Positions 1 to 7,032 of a DNA stretch of 64,000 nucleotides are shown in pieces. The stretch covers positions 352,423-416,422 of the forward strand of contig NZ_BOQP01000006.1 of assembly GCF_018332715.1 (NCBI RefSeq). Direction: 5' to 3'. Both the position numbers and the translations under genes were made by a program. The DNA is from Winogradskya consettensis (lineage in GTDB: Bacteria; Actinomycetota; Actinomycetes; Mycobacteriales; Micromonosporaceae). Each line of letters begins with the position of its first letter. Positions within the stretch are counted from its first letter, which is position 1. A model generated the notes under the pieces. The model was not told the origin of the DNA. It made no database searches and saw only the letters and a list, made by a program, of their open reading frames with translations.

Positions 1-282
1 TTCGCGCTGGACGAGATCGAGGATCTCCGGATCGCGGTCGACGAGGCCTGCGCCATGCTCCTCGCCATCGCGACCCGCGACGCCGAGCTGGAGTGCCGCT
101 TCACGGTCACGGAGGACGCGCTCTCCGTCGAGGTGACGGTCTCCACGGTGAAGGGCGCCAAGCTGCCCTCGGAGTCGTCGTTCGCCTGGAAGGTGCTCAC
201 CGCACTGACCACGTCGGCCGAGGCCGAAGCAACCGGCCGTCACGCGACGATCCGCCTCCTCACCCGCCGCACCGAGCTCTAG
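1..282 (+). CDS. Anti-sigma regulatory ATPase, RsbW-like (5' partial)
   Basis: The frame is open from base 1 to a TAG stop at 280-282, so the N terminus lies outside the window. The visible part has DLRIAVDEAC, the N-box-like helix of HATPase_c_2 / RsbW-type serine kinases, whose acidic and polar residues bind Mg-ATP. Proteins of this family bind alternative sigma factors of the SigB/SigF type and can phosphorylate anti-sigma antagonists in the cytoplasm. The C-terminal G-boxes are short and degenerate here. The sigma factor partner is not in the window, so the target is unknown. Confidence 0.7.
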   Translation, partial: FALDEIEDLRIAVDEACAMLLAIATRDAELECRFTVTEDALSVEVTVSTVKGAKLPSESSFAWKVLTALTTSAEAEATGRHATIRLLTRRTEL

Positions 283-310
283 CAGCCCGCACCCAAGCGA
301 AGCCCGAGCT

Positions 311-447
311 CAGCGCAGCCCGCACCCAGAGCGCAGCCCGCGCTCAGCGCAGCCCGCACCCAGAGCGCAGCCCGCGCTCAGCGAAACCCGCGCTCAGCGA
401 AACGAAGCGGCAAGCCGCAGGCCGCAAGCGGCAAGCCGCAAGCCGCA
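311..447. repeat. Tandem 34-bp repeat followed by degenerate copies
   Basis: Two 34-bp units (311-344 and 345-378) share the pattern CAGCGCAGCCCGCACCCAGA followed by GCGCAGCCCGCGCT. They are followed by 16-bp derivatives starting CAGCGAAAC and a run of AAGCCGC motifs up to 447. The array lies between the anti-sigma gene stop and the convergent GntR gene stop. No hairpin with a T-run is obvious. It behaves as a minisatellite with no visible coding role. Confidence 0.75.
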
Positions 448-459
448 AAAGCCGGCAGA

Positions 460-1164
460 TCAGAGGCCGTTGGCCGCGGCGATGTAGTCGAGATGCCGGC
501 GACTGGCCGCGACAGCAGCGGCGGAATCCCGGTTCCGCACGCAGGCGAGCAGCTCGCGATGGTCGGTGTCGATCCGCTCCCAGTAGCCCTCCGGCAGCGC
601 CTCGACCACCTCCTCGCCATAGGTGACGTGATACAGCGGCCGCGTCACCAGCTCGAACAGCGGATTGTTGGTAGCCGACGCCATCACCGAGTGGAAAGCC
701 GCATGCGCGCTGAGCATCGTCGCCAGCTCGTCCAGGTGCGGATCGAAGATCGTGCCACGCAGCTCGGTGAGCTGGGCGTCAGACCTCCGCTCGGCGGCCA
801 GCCCGGCAGCGGGAACCTCCAGGGTGCGCCGCAGCTCGAGCAGGTCGGCGAAGCCGATCTCGGCGGAGTTGGTGAGCAGGGTCAGCCCGGTGGAGAGCGC
901 CTCGGAGAGCTGCTCGGCGTCGGGATGCGCGACGAAGCTGCCGCCCGTGACGCCGCGGGTGGTGACGATCAGGTGCTGGCTGGCGAGCAGGCGGAGCGCT
1001 TCGCGGACGGTGCTGCGGCTGACCCCGGAGCGGACGCACAGCTCCGGTTCGGGTGGCAGTCGCTCGCCGGGTTGCAGCCGTCCGGACGTGATCTCCAGGC
1101 GTAGTTCGTCCGCGAGGAGCTGGTATGCCGGTGGGCGTACCGTCGATCCTGGCACTGCCCTCAC
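460..1164 (-). CDS. GntR-family regulator, FadR/FCD type
   Basis: A 234-aa cytoplasmic repressor with a GTG start at 1164. Residues about 10-75 form a winged helix: YQLLADELRLEI, then the GERLPPEPEL turn and GVSRSTVREALRLL recognition helix, which is typical of GntR. Residues about 95-225 match the all-helical FCD ligand domain, with conserved acidic and His positions (ELRRTLEVPAA, HAAFHSVMA, DHRELL). FCD proteins usually sense organic acids or sugar acids through a bound metal. No catabolic gene is adjacent, so the ligand cannot be inferred. Confidence 0.9.
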   Translation of the reverse strand: MRAVPGSTVRPPAYQLLADELRLEITSGRLQPGERLPPEPELCVRSGVSRSTVREALRLLASQHLIVTTRGVTGGSFVAHPDAEQLSEALSTGLTLLTNSAEIGFADLLELRRTLEVPAAGLAAERRSDAQLTELRGTIFDPHLDELATMLSAHAAFHSVMASATNNPLFELVTRPLYHVTYGEEVVEALPEGYWERIDTDHRELLACVRNRDSAAAVAASRRHLDYIAAANGL

Positions 1165-1218
1165 CCCCTTGTGATCCGCCCCTCAGGGTAGGCCTTCCGG
1201 CAAGGGTGAGCAGCGTTG

Positions 1219-1608
1219 TCAGTCGAGACCCAGTGCCTTGTTGGTCGGCGGGAGCACGCACAGCAGCCCCACAAGGGCACTGACGGCCATCAACAGGACA
1301 CCGAGCCAGACCGGTCCGACGTTGAGCAGGAAGCCGCCCGTGGCAAGGATGAAGAGCTGGATGACGACCGCGGGCCCGCGCGCACGGCCGGCTCGCCGGG
1401 CCAGGGCACGGGCGACGAGATAGACCGCACCCGCGCCGAGAGCGGCGAAGACCGTGAGAGAGATCGCAACCCCGAGGGCATCCGGCGCCGCGGTCAGGTC
1501 CAGATATATGAGGTACGCGGTCAGCGCCGCCAACGCCGTGGCCTGCGCAAACAGCAGGCGAACCGCCCATAGCAAAGTCACGGGGGAAGCTACGTCAGCA
1601 GGGGTCAC
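1219..1608 (-). CDS. Four-helix integral membrane protein, unknown function
   Basis: A 129-aa hydrophobic protein with about four membrane segments (roughly residues 9-30, 45-67, 80-100 and 103-120) and a short basic RRAGRARG loop between the second and third. I do not recognise a catalytic or transport motif. It is divergent from the lipid kinase at 1653, about 45 bp away, so the two promoters must overlap. Small membrane proteins of this kind commonly neighbour genes in this part of actinobacterial genomes, but no function can be assigned. Confidence 0.75.
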   Translation of the reverse strand: MTPADVASPVTLLWAVRLLFAQATALAALTAYLIYLDLTAAPDALGVAISLTVFAALGAGAVYLVARALARRAGRARGPAVVIQLFILATGGFLLNVGPVWLGVLLMAVSALVGLLCVLPPTNKALGLD

Positions 1609-1652
1609 CGCTGTACGATACCGGCCAGCTCGCGGCGCTTCTGCGAGGTACA

Positions 1653-2612
1653 GTGCCGCCCATGCGAGCGTTACTGGTGGTGAATCCCAAGGCCACCACG
1701 ACCACCGAGCGCAGCCGGGACGTGCTGGTCCGGGCGCTTGGCAGCCAGATCGACCTGTCGGTGGAGTACACCCTGAAGCGCGGGCACGCCGCGGCGCTGG
1801 CCCGCGAGGCCGCGGAGACCGGGGTGGATCTCGTGGTCTCGCTGGGCGGTGACGGGACGGTCAACGAGGTTGTCAACGGCCTGATGACCGCCGAGCCGGG
1901 TCTGGCGTCTCAGGGCACGTCGCCCGCGTTCCGATTGCCGGCGCTCGCTGTGGTGCCGGGTGGTTCCACCAATGTCTTCGCGCGGGCGCTGGGGTTGCCG
2001 CGGGACTGGGTCGAGAGCGCCGGCGTGATCCTGGACGGGCTCCGCTCGGGGCGGCACCGGGTGATCGGTCTCGGCCGCGCCGACGATCGCTACTTCACTT
2101 TCACCGCCGGGATGGGGCTCGACGCCGCCGTGACGCGCCGGGTGGAACAGGCGCGGTTGCGCGGGCGTACGTCCACTCCGGCCCTTTATCTTCGTTCAGT
2201 CGTCGGTCAGGTGTTTTCGGGCGAGGACCGTAAGGCGCCACCGCTCTCGATCGAGCGTCCGGGTGAAGAACCGGAGGTCGGACTCGGCACCGTCATCATC
2301 CAGAACACGGCGCCTTGGACCTATGTGGGCGATCGTCCGATCAACCCCAATCCCCAGGCGTCCTTCGACCGAGGGCTTGACCTCCTGGCGCTTCGCAGCC
2401 TAGCTGTGGCTAGCACAACACGTACAGTGACGCAGATGGCATCCCGCAACGCCGACCCGCATGGGAAAAATGTGCTCCGCCTGCACGACCAGGCGGAGTT
2501 CACCGTAGTGGCCAGCAGGCCCCAATCGTTCCAGCTCGACGGGGACTACCTGGGTGAACGCCAGAAGGTGCACTTTCTGTCCGTTCCCGAGGCGCTGCGT
2601 GTGATCTGCTGA
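1653..2612 (+). CDS. Diacylglycerol kinase-family lipid kinase
   Basis: A 319-aa (GTG start 1653) or 316-aa (ATG start 1662) protein; GCGAGG at 1643-1648 could serve either start. It belongs to the DAGK_cat / YegS / DgkB family, which phosphorylates diacylglycerol or related lipids at the inner membrane face. N-terminal ALLVVNPKA opens the Rossmann-like domain. The nucleotide motif GGDGTVNEVVNGL lies at about residues 65-77, followed by VPGGSTNVFARALGLP at about 102. The C-terminal beta-domain includes FQLDGDYLGE near residue 298, which carries the conserved DGD. No frameshift or truncation is seen. Confidence 0.92.
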   Translation: MPPMRALLVVNPKATTTTERSRDVLVRALGSQIDLSVEYTLKRGHAAALAREAAETGVDLVVSLGGDGTVNEVVNGLMTAEPGLASQGTSPAFRLPALAVVPGGSTNVFARALGLPRDWVESAGVILDGLRSGRHRVIGLGRADDRYFTFTAGMGLDAAVTRRVEQARLRGRTSTPALYLRSVVGQVFSGEDRKAPPLSIERPGEEPEVGLGTVIIQNTAPWTYVGDRPINPNPQASFDRGLDLLALRSLAVASTTRTVTQMASRNADPHGKNVLRLHDQAEFTVVASRPQSFQLDGDYLGERQKVHFLSVPEALRVIC

Positions 2613-2757
2613 AGTCTGGGTACGCCGTTCGATGCACCCTTACGATCCGTCACAAAATCCCGGCCAAAAGCTCGGCAAAGCGGTCGGCACCGTACTACAT
2701 TGATGGGAGCGTTCTTCCGCCGGTGTCGGGAAGTCCCCCGAAACCGGACAAAGGGGT

Positions 2758-2773
2758 CGTGAGCTAGCTCACC
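2758..2773. promoter_or_regulatory. CRP-like palindrome, distal site upstream of whiB1
   Basis: CGTGAGCTAGCTCACC contains the perfect 14-bp palindrome GTGAGCTAGCTCAC (2759-2772). It fits the CRP/FNR-family core GTGA-N6-TCAC. Its centre is exactly 60 bp upstream of the second site at 2818-2833. Assignment to a CRP homologue is inferred from the motif and from known control of whiB1 by CRP in M. tuberculosis. Confidence 0.6.
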
Positions 2774-2817
2774 CGACGGGAGAAAGTCCCGGCGCTACCC
2801 TTGACATCACGGGAGTT

Positions 2818-2833
2818 CGTGAAAGCATTCACA
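2818..2833. promoter_or_regulatory. CRP-like palindrome, proximal site upstream of whiB1
   Basis: CGTGAAAGCATTCACA carries GTGA-N6-TCAC with the extended arms GTGAA and TTCAC. It lies about 210 bp before the whiB1 start. The intervening DNA contains an unusually AT-rich stretch at about 2963-2995, a likely core promoter. The pair of sites resembles the two-site arrangement described for whiB1 in mycobacteria. Confidence 0.6.
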
Positions 2834-3042
2834 AGCGATATGAAGTAACCGGATGCCGCTCGCCCGCGTTCCTTATCAAGAAGGCGCTGAACGGCTTCCC
2901 GAACAAAAAGCTTGCTCACGCACTGGTGACCGGACGTTCGCTGTCCGTCTGTCATCACGCTGATGCAGATAAAAAGTATTAGTAGTTAGTAGTTAGTCCG
3001 CACCATTTCGTTATCCCATCCGAAACAAGGAGTGTTGCCGCC

Positions 3043-3297
3043 ATGGACTGGCGCCACGATGCGATCTGCCGCGACGAGGACCCTGAGCTGTTCTTCCCGA
3101 TCGGGACGTCCGGCCCCGCGCTCCTGCAGGTTGAGCAGGCCAAGGCCGTGTGCCGCCGGTGCCCCGTGACCGAGTCCTGCCTGCAGTGGGCACTCGAGTC
3201 CGGTCAGGACGCCGGCGTATGGGGCGGTATGAGCGAGGACGAGCGCCGCGCGGTCAAGCGCCGTGGCGGTCTGCGAATCACAGCTCCCATCGCCTGA
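3043..3297 (+). CDS. whiB1: WhiB1/WblE-type iron-sulfur regulator
   Basis: An 84-aa WhiB-family protein with a preferred ATG start at 3043 after AACAAGGAGTG. The four [4Fe-4S] ligands are C9, C37, C40 and C46, with the usual CX2CX5C cluster. They are followed by the G(V/I)WGG turn (GVWGGM, 58-63) and a basic tail (RRAVKRRGG). The short length and the DWRHDAICRDEDPELFFP start are typical of WhiB1/WblE, which responds to NO and binds the primary sigma factor. The 430-bp upstream region is long and holds two CRP-like sites. The pdtaS gene lies downstream as in mycobacteria, though separated here by an inserted block. Confidence 0.93.
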   Translation: MDWRHDAICRDEDPELFFPIGTSGPALLQVEQAKAVCRRCPVTESCLQWALESGQDAGVWGGMSEDERRAVKRRGGLRITAPIA

Positions 3298-3317
3298 ACA
3301 ATCCCTCACAGCATTCG

Positions 3318-3347
3318 CGCCCCGGGCCCTAGATCGGTGCCGGGGCG
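3318..3347 (+). terminator. Stem-loop after whiB1
   Basis: CGCCCCGG (3318-3325) pairs perfectly with CCGGGGCG (3340-3347) around a 14-nt loop, about 20 bp after the whiB1 stop. Only TTGTGCT follows, so it is a weak or L-shaped terminator typical of high-GC actinobacteria. Confidence 0.6.
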
Positions 3348-3541
3348 TTGTGCTGTCCGCTATCGATCTCCCGTTAACGCCCGATTACGGCGCGCGATGA
3401 TCGCGGCAGCACTCGCACCCATTGATCACACACAGCTTGAATGAGATCACTGAGCACCCATCGGTGCCACGAAATGATCTCGAAATCAACGTCAACGTTG
3501 ACACCATTGGTCGCTGAGTGCCCACGCTCCGTTGTGGACGG

Positions 3542-4114
3542 TCATAGCCCGAGAAGGCGTGACACACCGAACTCGAAGCGCTCATCGAAGGAATTGGCGA
3601 GGAGCGTGGACGCGACCCGCCGCAGTGCCGGCCGCTCCCCCAGATCGAAGTCACCTTCGAAGCGTTCCGGCAACGACTGCTCCTCCTGCGTGAGTCCGAG
3701 CGCGAGATAGATGAGGCTCCAGCAGGTCCACGCCGCCTCCCGCTCGGGCAGGCCCGCGTCGAGCAACGCGCCCACCAGAGCCTCGGCCAGATCCAGCGTC
3801 GCGGGCTCGGCCGCATAGGTCCCGGCCACCACCGCCGCGCCGTCGCGATGCGCGAGCAGGGCGGCCCGGTAACGCCGCACGATCTCCGCCGCACGCTCCC
3901 GCCCCGGCGCCGGTAGCCCGTCGAGCGACGCCCCGCCGATGATGGCGTCGGCCATCAACTCCTCCAGCCGGGCCCGCGACTTCGCGTGCCACTGGACCGT
4001 GTTCATCCGCACGCTCAGCCGCTCGGCGATCGTGCGCATCGACACCCCCGCGGCACCTCGCTCGTCCAGGATTTCGAGCGCGGCCCACACCACATCCACT
4101 TGACTCTTGGTCAC
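3542..4114 (-). CDS. TetR-family repressor, divergent from FAD monooxygenase
   Basis: A 190-aa protein with a GTG start at 4114. The N-terminal helix-turn-helix covers about residues 5-50 (ALEILDERGAAGVSMRTIAERLSVRMNTVQWHAKSR read in overlapping parts), with the TetR-typical aromatic/His after the recognition helix. The C-terminal half is the all-alpha ligand and dimer domain. It is divergently paired with the FAD monooxygenase at 4166. The 51-bp gap and the start codon itself carry two related palindromes, so it probably represses both genes and is released by the monooxygenase substrate, as in TetR/TetX-like pairs. The ligand is not deducible. Confidence 0.88.
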   Translation of the reverse strand: MTKSQVDVVWAALEILDERGAAGVSMRTIAERLSVRMNTVQWHAKSRARLEELMADAIIGGASLDGLPAPGRERAAEIVRRYRAALLAHRDGAAVVAGTYAAEPATLDLAEALVGALLDAGLPEREAAWTCWSLIYLALGLTQEEQSLPERFEGDFDLGERPALRRVASTLLANSFDERFEFGVSRLLGL

Positions 4115-4130
4115 CGACCTAGTCTACTAG
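4107..4130. promoter_or_regulatory. TetR operator copy 1 plus overlapping palindrome
   Basis: TTGGTCACCGACCTA (4107-4121) is a near-perfect inverted repeat (one arm mismatch) covering the TetR start codon. It overlaps the perfect palindrome CTAGT-CT-ACTAG at 4119-4130. The first element matches operator copy 2 at 12 of 15 positions. Confidence 0.6.
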
Positions 4131-4141
4131 TTCTACATCTA

Positions 4142-4156
4142 TTGGTCAGTGACCAA
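4142..4156. promoter_or_regulatory. TetR operator copy 2 before the monooxygenase
   Basis: TTGGTCAGTGACCAA is a perfect 6-bp inverted repeat with a 3-bp spacer. It directly abuts the AAGGAG ribosome-binding site (4155-4160) of the monooxygenase, so binding here would block its expression. It lies 35 bp from copy 1. Confidence 0.65.
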
Positions 4157-4165
4157 GGAGGCTTC

Positions 4166-5419
4166 ATGGACGACATCCTCATCGTCGGAGCCGGGCCGAC
4201 CGGGTTGTGGCTCGCCGCCGAGCTGAGACTGGGCGGGGCAAGCGTCACCGTCCTGGAAGCCCGCCAGGAGAGAAACCCACACTCGAAGGCGCTCACGATC
4301 CACCCGCGCACGATCGAGCTGCTCGACTGCCGGGGGCTCGCGGAGCCATTCCTGGCCGCGGGACTACGGATCCCGAGCGGCCACTTCGGCGGGCTGCCGG
4401 ACCGGATGGACTTCTCGGTGCTCGACACGCCGTTCCCGTTCACCCTCGCGGTGCTCCAGGCGCGCACCGAAGAGTTGCTGGAAGCCCACGCGATCGCTCA
4501 GGGCGCGACCGTCCGCCGGGGTTGCACGGTCACGGGGCTCACCGCCACCGGAGTGGAGCTGGAGGGCGGCGAGGTCGTCGAGGCGCGTTACGTCGTCGGG
4601 TGCGACGGCACCCGGAGCACCGTGCGGACCGCGGCCGGTATCGACTTCCCCGGCACCGACGCGAATGCGTGGGGCTGGCTCGGCGATGTCGTGCTCGGCT
4701 CGCCGCCCGCACCCGGGCAGGCGAACATCTCCGGGCCGGCCGGCGGGCTCATGATCGTGCCACTGCCCGGCGGCATCCATCGGCTCGTCGGCTCGGACCC
4801 CGGCTCGGACCGGCCCGGGGCGCTGACTTTCGAGGAGTTCCGCGACGCCGTCGCCCGGATCGCCGGCACCGACTTCGGGATGCGGGACCCGGTGTGGCTG
4901 TCGCGCTTCGGCAACGCGACACGGCAGGCCACGGCGTACAGGAAAGGGAGGGTTCTGCTCGCCGGGGACGCCGCGCACATGCACTTCCCGGCCGGCGGGG
5001 TCGGGATGAACGTCGGTATCCAGGACGCGCACAACCTCGGGTGGAAGCTCGCCGCCGTCTGCACCGGGCGGGCGGACGACACGCTGCTCGACACTTATCA
5101 CGGGGAGCGGCATCCGGTCGGCGCTGAGCTGCTCCGGCATACGAGGGCGCAGACCGCGCTGCTCACGGCGTACTCGGCGGAGGGTGTGGCCTTGCGGCAG
5201 GTGCTCAGTGGCCTCATCGCGACCGCGCCCGACATGTCCCGGGAGCTGGCCGAGCGGCTGTCAGGGCTGAGCGTCGCCTATGCGACCGGTCGCCGGGTCC
5301 CCGATCACCGGCTTCCCGACGGCAGCACGTTGTTCCGCCGGCTTCGGGGCGGCAGGCATGTCAGGAGCGGACGAGGACTCGTGCGGCCGGACGGGCACCT
5401 CGCAGCAGAGCAGCCGTGA
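4166..5419 (+). CDS. FAD-dependent aromatic monooxygenase, shortened C terminus
   Basis: A 417-aa class A flavoprotein hydroxylase (PheA/TfdB/Rox-like). The ATG at 4166 follows AAGGAG. The N-terminal Rossmann fold has GAGPTGLWLAAEL (about residues 8-20). The second FAD motif GCDGTRSTVR lies near residue 150. The third, LLAGDAAHMHFPAGGVGMNVGIQDAHNLGWKL (about 267-298, given in part), is intact with GD and the P-loop. The catalytic portion therefore looks complete. The tail reads PDHRLPDGSTLF and then jumps to GLVRPDGHLA; relatives have roughly 60 more residues of thioredoxin-like domain between these. The last about 59 bp overlap the convergent CbiX-like gene. Likely function is hydroxylation of a phenolic or drug substrate that also induces the TetR repressor. 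Confidence 0.85.
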   Translation: MDDILIVGAGPTGLWLAAELRLGGASVTVLEARQERNPHSKALTIHPRTIELLDCRGLAEPFLAAGLRIPSGHFGGLPDRMDFSVLDTPFPFTLAVLQARTEELLEAHAIAQGATVRRGCTVTGLTATGVELEGGEVVEARYVVGCDGTRSTVRTAAGIDFPGTDANAWGWLGDVVLGSPPAPGQANISGPAGGLMIVPLPGGIHRLVGSDPGSDRPGALTFEEFRDAVARIAGTDFGMRDPVWLSRFGNATRQATAYRKGRVLLAGDAAHMHFPAGGVGMNVGIQDAHNLGWKLAAVCTGRADDTLLDTYHGERHPVGAELLRHTRAQTALLTAYSAEGVALRQVLSGLIATAPDMSRELAERLSGLSVAYATGRRVPDHRLPDGSTLFRRLRGGRHVRSGRGLVRPDGHLAAEQP

Positions 5420-6131
5420 CCCGGGAGGCGACCAGCGAGACGAGCGCGGGCGTGTCCGTGAGCGGCTCGGCGACCACCTGGACGCCGGCGTCGCGCGCTG
5501 AGGCCACGGTTGCGTCCCAGAGCAGGCCGGGGGCGAGGAAGTAGGAGGCGAGCCCGATCCGTTCGTAGCCCGCGGCCCGGAGAGCGCCCACGGCGTCACC
5601 CGAAAGGGGCGGGGCGGCAGAGGCGTAGGCCACCCGGCACGGCAGCCCCAGACGGACGCTGAGCGCCGTTGCCGCCTGCTCCACCGTCTCCCTCGCCTCA
5701 GCACTACGGGTGCCTGCCGCGGCCAGGACAAGGGCGTCGCAGTCGGAGGAGCGGCCGAGACGGGTGACCAGGCCGTCGAGCAGCTGCGGGGGGACGTGAC
5801 CGTCGACCGGGCCCAGCACCGGGGCCAGGGTGACGTCCATCCGGACGCCGTCGGCCCGGGCCGCGGTGATCTCGCCCGGGACGTCCACCCGGCCGTGGTA
5901 GGCCGCGGTCAGCAGCAGCGGCACCATGATCGCGTGGTGGTGACCCGCCGCGTCGAAAGCGGCGAGGACCTGCCGGGGGCGGACGCCGTTGTGGTCGAGG
6001 TAGGACGCCCGGACGTCCCAGGCGTGGTTGCGGTCACCGACGGCGCGGGCCAGCGCCTCGGTCGCCTGGGCGGCACGGGGGTCACGACTCCCGTGCGCGA
6101 CCAGGACGACCGCTAGACGTGCAGGCCGCAT
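5361..6131 (-). CDS. Sirohydrochlorin chelatase-like protein (CbiX/SirB family)
   Basis: A 256-aa protein; the start is ATG 6131, overlapping the end of cysH by 19 bp. It has the CbiX signature VVLVAHGSRDPRA near residues 8-20 with the metal-binding His, and a second-half MVPLLLTAAYHGRVD with another His. Members insert cobalt or Fe into sirohydrochlorin. Within a sulfite-reductase operon the expected role is Fe insertion to make siroheme. The arrangement matches the mycobacterial sir-cysH-cbiX-like locus. The open frame continues upstream of 6131 but that part is antisense-free overlap with cysH, not a plausible extension. Confidence 0.85.
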   Translation of the reverse strand: MRPARLAVVLVAHGSRDPRAAQATEALARAVGDRNHAWDVRASYLDHNGVRPRQVLAAFDAAGHHHAIMVPLLLTAAYHGRVDVPGEITAARADGVRMDVTLAPVLGPVDGHVPPQLLDGLVTRLGRSSDCDALVLAAAGTRSAEARETVEQAATALSVRLGLPCRVAYASAAPPLSGDAVGALRAAGYERIGLASYFLAPGLLWDATVASARDAGVQVVAEPLTDTPALVSLVASRVTAALLRGARPAARVLVRS

Positions 6132-6877
6132 TCGGTCTTCTCGAACATCGCCCAGCGGCCGGCGCGCGGGTCCTCGCCGGCCTTGGTGCGGCGGGTGCAC
6201 GGCCAGCAGCCGATGGAGCCGTACCCCTTCTTGAAGAGCTCGTTGACCGGGACGTTCCAGCGGGCGATGTAGGTGTCGACGTCGCTCTGGGTCCAGGCCG
6301 CGATGGGGTTGACCTTGACCTTGCCCTTCTTCTGGTCGAACGCCACGACCGGGGTGTTCGCCCGGGTCGGGGACTCGTCGCGGCGCAGGCCGGTCGCCCA
6401 GGAGTCGTAGTCGGACAGGGCGCGCTCGAGCGGCTCGACCTTGCGGATGAAGCAGCACTCGTCGGGGCTGCGGGCGAACAGCCGGGGGCCGAACTCGCCG
6501 TCCTGCTGGCCGACGGTCATCCGGGGGCGGATCGAGCGGACGTTGACGTCCATGGTCCGGGCCACGATGTCGCGGACCTTGAGCGTCTCGGGGAAGTGCA
6601 GGCCGGTGTCGAGGAAGACCACGTCGACGCCGGGGGCGGCCCGGGAGAACAGGTGGGCGACGACGGCGTCGGCCATCGAGCTGGTTACGCAGAAGCGCTC
6701 GCCGAACGTCGACGCGGCCCAGCGGGCGATGTCCTCGGCGGGGGCGTCCTTCAGCAGCGCGGCGCCCTCGAGAGCCAGTGCTTCCAGCTCAGCGCGAGAG
6801 CGGCGGGCCGGGTCGGCGGGGGTGGCAGGAGCCCCCAGGTTTATCAGGCCGAGATTGGCTGCGGTCACCACAGTCAT
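6113..6877 (-). CDS. cysH: APS/PAPS reductase, iron-sulfur type
   Basis: A 254-aa protein that reduces adenylyl-sulfate (or PAPS) to sulfite using thioredoxin. The start ATG 6877 follows AAGGGAGTG and overlaps the preceding stop as ATGA. The PP-loop SSMADAVVAH lies near residue 67. The paired cysteines ECC (about 141) and CWPC (about 221) are the four [4Fe-4S] ligands that mark the APS-reducing class. The C-terminal ECGLH carries the catalytic Cys that forms the S-sulfo intermediate. It sits in the sulfite reductase operon, upstream of the CbiX-like gene. Confidence 0.95.
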   Translation of the reverse strand: MTVVTAANLGLINLGAPATPADPARRSRAELEALALEGAALLKDAPAEDIARWAASTFGERFCVTSSMADAVVAHLFSRAAPGVDVVFLDTGLHFPETLKVRDIVARTMDVNVRSIRPRMTVGQQDGEFGPRLFARSPDECCFIRKVEPLERALSDYDSWATGLRRDESPTRANTPVVAFDQKKGKVKVNPIAAWTQSDVDTYIARWNVPVNELFKKGYGSIGCWPCTRRTKAGEDPRAGRWAMFEKTECGLHV

Positions 6878-7032
6878 CGGTTCACTCCCTTGGAAAGCAG
6901 CCCGTTGAACTTGACGGTGAACACGCGGGTGCAGGCATGGCACTCCCACGCTCCGTGCGAGGCCTCGTTCGGGTAAAGATCTTCTTCGCCGCAGTAGGGG
7001 CAGTAGAGCGGGGTGCTCCGGGCGTCGCTCAT
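6874..7032 (-). CDS. Small zinc-ribbon protein between sir and cysH
   Basis: A 52-aa protein. Its ATG (7032-7030) overlaps the sir stop as ATGA and its TGA (6876-6874) overlaps the cysH ATG the same way, so it is almost certainly translated as part of the operon. It has two CxxC knuckles, CPYC (residues 11-14) and CHAC (31-34), separated by an acidic DLYPNE loop, then VFTVKFNGLL. This is a rubredoxin- or zinc-ribbon-like fold. Small proteins at this position are conserved in actinobacterial sulfur operons, but their biochemical role is not established. Metal binding and help with siroheme or Fe-S delivery are possibilities. Confidence 0.85.
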   Translation of the reverse strand: MSDARSTPLYCPYCGEEDLYPNEASHGAWECHACTRVFTVKFNGLLSKGVNR

